Assembly (NCBI GenBank): GCA_964647905.1
Contig: CAZYJR010000038.1
Span: 1 to 37,479, forward strand
Source: CAZYJR01 sp964647905
Lineage (GTDB): Bacteria > Desulfobacterota > DSM-4660 > Desulfatiglandales > HGW-15
Length of the DNA: 37,479 bases
Reading direction: 5' to 3'
The translations under genes and the position numbers were made by a program. Below are positions 31,774-37,479 of this stretch, in pieces (positions within the stretch are counted from its first letter, which is position 1; each line of letters begins with the position of its first letter). The notes under the pieces are model-generated. The model saw nothing but the letters and a program-made list of their open reading frames with translations, had not been told where the DNA came from and did not search any database.

Positions 31774-33279
31774 ATGCCGCACACATTCATCCCGGAGAGC
31801 TCGCCAACGATCGATACCACGGAAAAGGACCTGCAGAGGCTGTCGGCTCAAGCATGGGCCGCTGTAAAGCTCAAGAACAACCCCCCTGTGCTTTACCAAC
31901 TCGGCAGGGAACTGATTCGAATTGTTGAGGACGAATCCGGCTCTGTATTACCCCAGAAACTTACCCAGGATCGGCTTCGGCATTGCCTCGCACGCTTCGC
32001 GCGTTGGCAGAAGGAGAGCGGTGGCGGTAGGCCGGTTACCTTCCCGCCGAAGGATGTTGTCAAGGACATGCTCGCCGACCCATACCCGCCGCTTCCAAAG
32101 CTGGAGCGTATAGTGTCTCACCCGTTCTTTTCAAGGGATGAAGACCTCGTTCAGCACCCTGGCTACCACGAGCATTCCAGGGTGTACCTTTCCCAGAAGC
32201 TTGAGATGCCGGCTGTGCCCGATATCCCGACCATGGATAATGTTCGCCATGCCCGGGAATGCATCGAAGACCACTTGTTGGTTGATTTTCCTTTCTCCTC
32301 GGAGGCGGACAAGGCCCACGCAATCGCCCTGTATATCCTTCCCTACATCCGTGACCTCATTGAAGGACCAACACCGGTCCATATCATCGAATCCGCTACC
32401 CCCGGCCACGGGAAGACACTCCTAGTCAACGTAATTTCCTCCATATCCACCGGCCGAATCAGCGAGGTGCGGACAGAGTGCACCCAGGAGGAGGAATGGC
32501 GACGGGTGATCACGAGTACCCTCAGCAAGAACCCCGAGTTTTTCATCATCGACAATGTTAAGTTGTCTTTCGCATCGGGGGCCTTATGCAGCGCCATCAC
32601 AGCGGCGTTTTGGGAAGACCGGCTGGTCGGCAAAACCGACGTGATACTCCTTCCCGTCAGGTGCGTCTGGGTCCTCACCGGCAATAACCCGCCGATCAGC
32701 ACAGAGATCGCGCGGAGGGCCATCCGGATCAGGCTCGACGCCGAAGAAGAAGCTCCATGGCTATCCGGCAGTACAAGGACATTCAAGCATCCGAACATTC
32801 TGCGCTGGGCGGAGCAGAACCGCGGCATACTCGTCTGGTCTGCACTCGTGCTGGTCCAGGACTGGATTTTTAAAGGCTGCCCGGATCCGGAAGGCCTGCC
32901 CGTCCTCGGGATGTTTGAAGAATGGTCCCGGATCACCGGCGGGATTCTTCAGAATGCTGGCATACCCGGCTTTCTGGGGAACCTGGAGGAATTTTACGAT
33001 GCATCGGACCAGGAGCGGAACGACCTCAAGGCCTTTGTGGATGCATGGTGGGAGAGGCATGGTGATGCAGAGGTGGGGACGGCCGAGCTCTACCGGTTGA
33101 TCATGGAACAGGAGCTTGAGTTCGACCTCGGAAAAAACACTTCCGTACGTGCCGAGAAAACAAGCCTGGGGAAGGCTCTCCACCGGCTACGCGGACGGCA
33201 TTTCGGCAGCCTTGTTGTCGAGGCCAGCAGGAAGGTTCAGCGGGCTCAGAAATACCGTTTACGTTCGGGCGAGTCCTGA
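31774..33279 (+). CDS. Replicative helicase-like AAA+ ATPase of the element
   Basis: A 501-residue protein. Residues about 170-325 are a P-loop ATPase core: Walker A ATPGHGKT (208-215), Walker B EFFIIDN (255-261), an asparagine sensor in LTGNNPP (302-307) and an arginine-finger-like EIARRAIRIRLD. This order resembles the superfamily 3/D5-type and DUF927-linked helicases carried by phages and integrated elements. No primase motif is seen in the N-terminal 170 residues. The C-terminus (DLKAFVDAWWERHG to KYRLRS) looks like a winged helix for DNA binding. ATG 31774 has GAGGG upstream. Iterons begin 11 bp after its stop, which supports a role as the initiator or helicase. Confidence 0.75.
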   Translation: MPHTFIPESSPTIDTTEKDLQRLSAQAWAAVKLKNNPPVLYQLGRELIRIVEDESGSVLPQKLTQDRLRHCLARFARWQKESGGGRPVTFPPKDVVKDMLADPYPPLPKLERIVSHPFFSRDEDLVQHPGYHEHSRVYLSQKLEMPAVPDIPTMDNVRHARECIEDHLLVDFPFSSEADKAHAIALYILPYIRDLIEGPTPVHIIESATPGHGKTLLVNVISSISTGRISEVRTECTQEEEWRRVITSTLSKNPEFFIIDNVKLSFASGALCSAITAAFWEDRLVGKTDVILLPVRCVWVLTGNNPPISTEIARRAIRIRLDAEEEAPWLSGSTRTFKHPNILRWAEQNRGILVWSALVLVQDWIFKGCPDPEGLPVLGMFEEWSRITGGILQNAGIPGFLGNLEEFYDASDQERNDLKAFVDAWWERHGDAEVGTAELYRLIMEQELEFDLGKNTSVRAEKTSLGKALHRLRGRHFGSLVVEASRKVQRAQKYRLRSGES

Positions 33280-33289
33280 GGCCTTGGAG

Positions 33290-33504
33290 GTTCACATGTT
33301 CACAGGCAGGTTCACAATGCAAAGTGGTTAATAATTCTATATAAAATGAACCTTGTGAACGTTGTGAACCTCCATAGACTCAAATTTTTACTCTTGTGTT
33401 TTTTTGAGGTGGAGGTGGTGTAGGTTCACAATGTTCACACCCAAAGAGGATCACCTGTGATTAAGATAAGTTGCTGATGTGAACCTCATCCTTGGAATGT
33501 GAAC
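33290..33504. repeat. Iteron cluster, candidate replication origin
   Basis: Nine exact copies of the heptamer GTTCACA or its complement TGTGAAC occur at 33290, 33298, 33310, 33354, 33363, 33424, 33433, 33478 and 33498. Five extend to AGGTTCACA. Close pairs are 8-9 bases apart, and both orientations are used. An AT-rich stretch (TTAATAATTCTATATAAAAT, 33328-33347) lies between the first groups and could be the unwinding element. The GTGAAC core equals that in the type I iterons of satellite phage P4. The cluster directly follows the helicase-like gene. No gene is visible in this 215-base stretch. Confidence 0.8.
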
Positions 33505-33767
33505 ATATACTTGGGAATTGAAGTGATCAGATCAGGACGTGATCCGAAAGATCCTCTCCCATCTCGGGCTTTGGGAAAAATCCCCAAGGCCACCACCCCC
33601 TCAATCCACCCCGGCCCTTGTCTTGGATTCCAGCCTGTCCCAGCTCCCTCCCTGGGAAGACGACCTCAATCAGGACCCGGGGTTACCCATCGAATGGTCG
33701 GCGTAGCCCGGGAAGTGCTTCTCGGCCCGGCAGAGGTGAAGTGCTGCCCAATCAAGTCCCTTCTTAT

Positions 33768-33988
33768 CCTTACTGCTCGAAATTCTTCATCAAACAGCTT
33801 CCACTTCCCCGTGTCCATAACGCTTTGAAGAATCAGTCTGTTCTCTTCGGAGTTCTGTCCAGGTACATGACACAAACGCACCGCGAAAGCTTCCTTCCGA
33901 TCAAATCCCTCTCGGCCATCTCCACGGCGCTCATGTCCTGCGTGTTGCCCGGAAGTGCCCAGCTTTTAACGGGTATTCCCTCCTTTTG
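33768..33988 (-). pseudogene. Frameshifted remnant of an IS1634-type transposase
   Basis: On the minus strand the frame first reads QKEGIPVKSWALPGNTQDM followed by SAVEMAERDLIGRKLSRCVCVM. After a frameshift near 33862 it continues GQNSEENRLILQSVMDTGKWKLF. Joined, this follows the conserved central block of IS1634-type DDE transposases (GIPV..W..PGNT.DM, V..DL.GW.LGR...V.DRGF.SEEN...L). The N- and C-terminal parts are lost. It is a fossil of an insertion next to the iteron region. Confidence 0.6.
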
Positions 33989-34357
33989 AGCAGCCGGGTT
34001 TGCGGCAAAGTGTTCCAGGCGGTGGGCGTTGCACAACCACCGAGGATCCAGCCGATCGAAGCTGCGACATGAGGAGGGAAGAGGTAGTGCCAAAGAATTT
34101 TCCATGCCAGAAAAGTGCCTGTTATCAGAAAGGAAGTTTTTGAGCACTGTCAAACTTCAGTCAGAGGGCTATAACACATGTCTTGAGTATAAAAGGAATT
34201 CGCGTCGCGGGTCAAGGAACCGACAATACTATTTGAAAGAGAGGTCCTACCAACGAAAAAGGACCTATGACCGAAAATGCCGAAGTAGTAAACTCGGGCT
34301 ATGCCCTCAACTTTTTCGCCCAGCCGGAGGCCAAAAATCCGCATTTATGGATGCACA
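33989..34357. other. Region without a supported gene
   Basis: About 370 bases between the transposase remnant and the membrane protein gene. Short frames exist on both strands but none has a ribosome site or recognisable protein. It may hold further decayed transposon sequence. Confidence 0.45.
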
Positions 34358-34987
34358 CTAACTCGCGACGATGCCCTTCAGGTAGGCGGCCAGGGAAGGG
34401 CTCGGCTCCTTGATCTGTTCCAGCCGGGCCTTGTTCTCCCGGTTCCATAGGCCCCACTGATCCATCAGGAGGCCGCCTTTCAGCTTCTTGGAGATGTCGC
34501 CTGTCTCATAGCCCTCGATGAGCAACTCGGTCCCCTTGATAAACTCGGAGCCATAGTGGCTGGAAAAACCGGGGACCTGTTTGTCCACCTCGGCTAGGTT
34601 CACCATCTCCGCCTCCTTGAGGGCCCTTCTGTAGTGGCCTATCAATGACGCCCTGTCTGCGTCCGTAAGATTCTTTTTGCTCAGAACATCAAAGGCGTCA
34701 ATGGAGGCGTAAATCGATTTGATGAGGTGGGACTTGTCGGATTCAAGGGGGGCGGATACGGGAAGGGCGCCGAGGTTCACTATGTTGAAGAACAACATGG
34801 AGATCACCCCCAGGATCATACCGGCCTGTGAAAGCCTGTGGCCCTTTCGCATCCCGAAGAATCCGGCGGCAACCGCCGCCAGGCCGACTGCAATGGCGAG
34901 CATCCCCCCGACAAACCAACTGGCGAACCCGATAAGAACGGCGAGAAGGCCAAAGGGTCCCCAGATTTTTCTGGAAGCGGTTTCCAT
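34358..34987 (-). CDS. Membrane protein of unknown function (cargo)
   Basis: A 209-residue protein from ATG 34987, with GGAG 7 bases upstream; a TTG at 35002 is an alternative. The first 85 residues form two or three membrane helices with small residues (LLAVLIGFASWFVGGMLAIAVGLAAVAAGFFG; AGMILGVISMLFFNIVNLG), arranged like DUF4190-type membrane modules. The remaining 125 residues are soluble and helical (SIYASIDAFDVLSKKNLTDADRASLIGHYRRALKEAEMVNLAEVDKQVPGF). It has the high GC of the chromosome, unlike the flanking sequences. No function can be assigned. Confidence 0.7.
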   Translation of the reverse strand: METASRKIWGPFGLLAVLIGFASWFVGGMLAIAVGLAAVAAGFFGMRKGHRLSQAGMILGVISMLFFNIVNLGALPVSAPLESDKSHLIKSIYASIDAFDVLSKKNLTDADRASLIGHYRRALKEAEMVNLAEVDKQVPGFSSHYGSEFIKGTELLIEGYETGDISKKLKGGLLMDQWGLWNRENKARLEQIKEPSPSLAAYLKGIVAS

Positions 34988-35002
34988 AAAGTTTCTCCAC
35001 AA

Positions 35003-35473
35003 CTTGACGACATTATGATGAATTGTCTACTTATCGTATCATTCACAGTTAGGGGTGCCTAAAATCGGCAGTATTCCAGGGCAATCATTGAGCGCTGGAA
35101 CCAATTGACGTAGCCTCGGTTTTATCTCGCAAGGCCCCACTGTTTTCCGCATACACCCAAGTGACCTGAAATGAAGTCGGAATCGCTGTCAACGGTAATT
35201 GGGCTCGCTAATCAGTCGTTCGAAAAAAGAAATACATTCTTTCGTCAGTGGATACTTTTATCCTTGACACCAGGAGGCCTTATAAGTGTTAAGCCTATCG
35301 ATGATTAGTGTAATTGAACAATACATTAAGCTCCACTTTAATTTCTGCGATCTGGGTATAGCTGCAATCTCCATAAACATTTAGAACCATATACTTTTTG
35401 TGCAAGACTTTATAGTTGTTTAAATGCCGTAAAAACGAACGCCTTCTCCACCAATACAAGTAATGCACGAAAC
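35003..35473. other. Gene-free region with a solitary IS end
   Basis: I see no supported gene in these 470 bases. GAATCGCTGTCAA occurs at 35180-35192 and, 32 bases further left, CCCACTGTTTTCCGC (35137-35151). Both pieces also make up the right end of the intact insertion sequence in the same orientation, so this looks like the leftover end of a related element. Confidence 0.6.
35180..35192. repeat. Second copy of the 13-mer GAATCGCTGTCAA (solo IS end)
   Basis: An exact copy of the outer part of the right end of the insertion sequence at 37191-37203, same orientation, accompanied by the same inner motif at 35137-35151. Confidence 0.6.
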
Positions 35474-35494
35474 GACAGCAATTCCCGGAATAGG
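35474..35494 (+). repeat. Left terminal inverted repeat of the IS
   Basis: Reads GACAGCAATTCCCGGAATAG inward and pairs with the right end at 37181-37201 with two mismatches over 21 bases. Confidence 0.8.
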
Positions 35495-35703
35495 CACATC
35501 TAGTGGTGCCGAGTAGTAGTGACACAAAATAGGGAGCTAATTCTTGGGTTTTTTGGCTTCCTGTAGCTGGAAAACTTATAATCTGAGCACTTTTTGGCCA
35601 TGAAAATACATAAAACAATAATACTATGCACTCCGGAAAAGCATTTCGCTTTCCGTTAAATTGAATATGTGGTCGGTCTGGTGTTGTTGCTTGAATGCCT
35701 ACG

Positions 35704-37032
35704 TTATGTGTCATGCGGTATCATATAAAGACGAAATGTTTTCTTCTCTAAAAGCACTCTCAAGATCATTTCCATTGATTCAAATTCGAAAAATCTGAAT
35801 AAAGACCTCATATCCTCCCAAAGTTCTCTTTTGCTTTTCTTCGATAGCCACACACTTCGGAACAAGCTACAGCATAGCTGCTGAACTTGATCAACCATGA
35901 AAGCCAACATCATCTCTACTACAAACACCGCACAAAGATTCTTTTTGCCAAGACCATAATTGTGGCCAAGGTTGTAGCCTTGATTCTTCAGGGTGTTAAA
36001 CGTTTCATTCTCTATCTTCCAGCGTGCTCGGCCACCTTTCATAATCTTATATACGTTTTCCTTTGTGATTTCAAAGTCTGTAATCCAGCTAAAGTAGCGA
36101 ATCTTACCGTTCTTTTCTTCTCCGTATTCAACAAAATTTACCAACAGATCCGGGTTCGATTTGTTCAGGGGCACACCATTGATGAAGTGAAAAAGATGAC
36201 GTTTTTCAGGGTCTTGTTCATCAGTCAATTCATAGCTTGTTGTTTGCCCCTTTCGGTTCGCTTTCGCTACCTCGTTGAACAGATAGGCGTGGTCTCCGTG
36301 TTTCACTGCAAGAATGAAGTGACAACCGTATCTCTGTAGATCACGGATATGGGGGGCGTTCGGGCTCAACGCATCTTCATTGACGATCACCTTGAGTTTA
36401 GGATGATCTTCCCTGAACTTTTTCAGTAGCCTCTTGGCTGCATTTCGCTCACAATCGTTCTTTTTCTCACCATCCTGCTTCATGATCATTTCGGGGTAAA
36501 GTGGGATCACCTCCTTGTAGTCAGGGTGCACAATCGCCGCACCCAGCATCTGCTGGTGATACGTGACTTTCCCCTTTTTCTTGTGCTTTTTTACCAAACA
36601 AGCTTCAGATCCCAGTTTCTCCGAAGCATATATTCCTGTACCGTCCAAGTTCAAAAGATAGCATCCATTCATAAACTTCATTTGCTCCAGCGCCTTGCCT
36701 CGCTGTAGCTGAAAAAACACTCGGTTGTATGTGTCTCGCAAATCGTCTGGCTCCCGCTCATCCAAAATCGCTCTCATCTGAGTATCACTCGGAATACGGC
36801 CAATTTTATAAATCGCCTGTAAATTCCCCTCCGCCTGCTCTCTTCGGGATTCAAAGGCCAGAAGCGATGGATCCTTTAACGAAAACATCGCAAACGCCGA
36901 CATCAGAGCATCGCCCAAAGGTATCGAACTGTTCACATGCCGGTGGTCAGGGATCTTATCAAAACTGTCTTTTACGGTCCGAAACAAGGCATCTGCGCTC
37001 AGGTGCTTTCGAACTCTTGCCTTTGTAACCAT
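35704..37032 (-). CDS. DDE transposase (IS4-superfamily-like)
   Basis: A 442-residue transposase in one intact frame. The first catalytic Asp is likely D130 (LLNLDGTGIYASEKLGS), the second D220 or E219 (VIVNEDALSPNAPHI), and the last E341 in RWKIENETFNTLKNQGYNLGHNYG, the usual W-x-I-E-N form of IS4-like enzymes. The N-terminus (FDKIPDHRHVNSSIPLGDALMSAFAMF) fits transposases sometimes filed as ISNCY. AAGGAGGGG precedes ATG 37032. The gene lies between the inverted repeats at 35474 and 37201 and seems functional. It is AT-richer than the chromosome. Confidence 0.9.
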   Translation of the reverse strand: MVTKARVRKHLSADALFRTVKDSFDKIPDHRHVNSSIPLGDALMSAFAMFSLKDPSLLAFESRREQAEGNLQAIYKIGRIPSDTQMRAILDEREPDDLRDTYNRVFFQLQRGKALEQMKFMNGCYLLNLDGTGIYASEKLGSEACLVKKHKKKGKVTYHQQMLGAAIVHPDYKEVIPLYPEMIMKQDGEKKNDCERNAAKRLLKKFREDHPKLKVIVNEDALSPNAPHIRDLQRYGCHFILAVKHGDHAYLFNEVAKANRKGQTTSYELTDEQDPEKRHLFHFINGVPLNKSNPDLLVNFVEYGEEKNGKIRYFSWITDFEITKENVYKIMKGGRARWKIENETFNTLKNQGYNLGHNYGLGKKNLCAVFVVEMMLAFMVDQVQQLCCSLFRSVWLSKKSKRELWEDMRSLFRFFEFESMEMILRVLLEKKTFRLYMIPHDT

Positions 37033-37177
37033 TTTCCCCTCCTTTCATGGTCCAATTACCATAAAAGGAGGATCTCCTGATGTCCAGAAAAAAATTGCCC
37101 TACAGGCGATTTTGTCCGTCTACCCCCGGAAATCTTTACGAAGAACAAAAGCGGAAACCCCCTGTTTTCGCGGCTCT

Positions 37178-37447
37178 TCACCTACTCCGGGAATCGCTGT
37201 CAAGTTTTTCATAGTCGCCAGCTATATGAAAGACATCTCTGATAATTTTAGTCTCGTTAGATTCAAAAATTTGTGCTCTGTAAACGATAAATCGTCCTCC
37301 CTCTTCACAAAGGATTCCAATTTTTGAGCCTCCAGGCAAGCATGCTACAGGCTTCCTCTGATTTCCAGAATCTTCTTCAAATGATATCTCTATGAAAAAT
37401 TTTTCAATTTGATCATAGAGTATAAATTTAACTAAATCTTTTTTCAC
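37178..37447 (-). pseudogene. Small gene truncated by the insertion sequence
   Basis: The frame starts at GTG 37447 with GAGG 5 bases upstream and an in-frame stop before it, so the N-terminus is complete. It reads as a beta-rich small protein (DLVKFILYDQIEKFFIEISFEED, GRFIVYRAQIFESN, FHIAGDYEKL). From 37201 downward the codons belong to the IS terminal repeat, giving a foreign tail DSDSRSR and a stop. The rest of the gene should lie left of 35474. I do not recognise a family. Confidence 0.6.
37181..37201 (-). repeat. Right terminal inverted repeat of the IS
   Basis: Reads GACAGCGATTCCCGGAGTAG inward on the minus strand. Its outer part with two flanking bases is the 13-mer that also occurs at 31338 and 35180. 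Confidence 0.8.
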
Positions 37448-37479
37448 ATCTGCCTCTTATATGCCAACGTCGCAAATAA

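Larger units (their letters stand above)
35474..37201 (-). mobile_element. Insertion sequence of about 1.73 kb with imperfect terminal inverted repeats
   Basis: The left end (35474-35494) begins GACAGCAATTCCCGGAATAG and the right end read inward (37201-37181) begins GACAGCGATTCCCGGAGTAG; they match at 19 of 21 positions. Each end also has an inner motif read inward: AAAATAGGGAG on the left (52 bases in) and AAAACAGGGGG on the right (33 bases in). One transposase gene lies inside. No target duplication is obvious at the flanks. I cannot name the family with certainty. Confidence 0.8.
28041..37479. mobile_element. Integrated element at tRNA-Glu (left end; right end not in window)
   Basis: Bounded on the left by the tRNA-Glu remnant. 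It carries, in order, a tyrosine integrase, a sigma-54-like ATPase, an AlpA/Xis-like HTH protein, a helicase-like replication protein, an iteron cluster, decayed and intact transposases, and cargo. GC content swings widely between genes, from clearly AT-rich (29413-31650 and 35200-37479) to chromosome-like, showing mixed origin. No conjugation or phage structural genes are visible, so a satellite or integrated replicon is more likely than a complete prophage. Confidence 0.75.

Noticed and set aside
35295..35714. A 139-codon minus-strand frame between the transposase and the membrane protein gene
   Set aside because: It overlaps the transposase 3' end, crosses the left terminal repeat of the IS, has no ribosome site and an amino acid make-up unlike a real protein.
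35180..37203. The 13-mer copies as a target-site duplication flanking the IS
   Set aside because: The right copy overlaps the terminal repeat itself, the left copy lies 280 bases outside the left terminal repeat, and a third copy exists at 31338.

Overview
The window comes from a high-GC chromosome of an anaerobic bacterium. Corrinoid-type methyltransferases, a ferredoxin-dependent 2-oxoacid oxidoreductase, an ADP-forming acyl-CoA synthetase/GNAT fusion and several sigma-54 activators together suggest a deltaproteobacterial (Desulfobacterota-like) anaerobe. This placement is inferred from gene content, not from a marker gene. Bases 1 to about 27,990 look like native chromosome. Bases from about 28,041 to the right edge look like an integrated mobile element.

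Left part. A membrane protein gene is followed by a methyl-transfer locus: a methyltetrahydrofolate methyltransferase (993-1847), a uroporphyrinogen-decarboxylase-like methyltransferase (1844-2773), a DUF401 membrane protein and a PAS-AAA-Fis sigma-54 activator. These converge on an MttB-family methyltransferase (5669-7162, minus). Upstream of the MttB-like gene is a sigma-54-type -24/-12 element, and further out three helically phased palindromes that look like an enhancer. I propose that the neighbouring activator controls it. No corrinoid protein is encoded in the window.

Middle part. A minus-strand group encodes a histidine kinase, an NtrC-type regulator, a DUF255/YyaL protein and a TauE/SafE permease. 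The kinase/regulator pair diverges from a secreted DUF4168-like protein and a 43-residue candidate lipoprotein, which have a very good sigma-54 promoter and end at a strong terminator. The layout recalls ZraPSR. Next come a patatin-like hydrolase and proA (minus), then a plus-strand operon with a nitrilase-family hydrolase, Kor alpha, beta and gamma, a GltD-like flavoprotein and a 2x[4Fe-4S] ferredoxin, followed by a membrane protein. A coiled-coil protein with a nuclease-like C-terminus and a PatZ-like synthetase/acetyltransferase fusion lie on the minus strand. A DUF6883/DUF4926-like pair and a truncated third gene precede the element.

Right part. A 49-nt 3' remnant of tRNA-Glu(TTC) at 27992-28040 marks the left attachment site. 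Inside lie a tyrosine integrase, a low-GC sigma-54-like AAA+ ATPase with a large unassigned domain, an AlpA/Xis-like HTH protein, a possible small two-CxxC protein, a replicative helicase-like protein, and a cluster of nine GTGAAC-core iterons. Together these resemble a P4-like satellite or integrated replicon. The distal part holds a decayed transposase, a membrane protein gene, and an intact insertion sequence (35474-37201) with matching inverted ends that has cut a small gene at the right edge. The right end of the element is outside the window.
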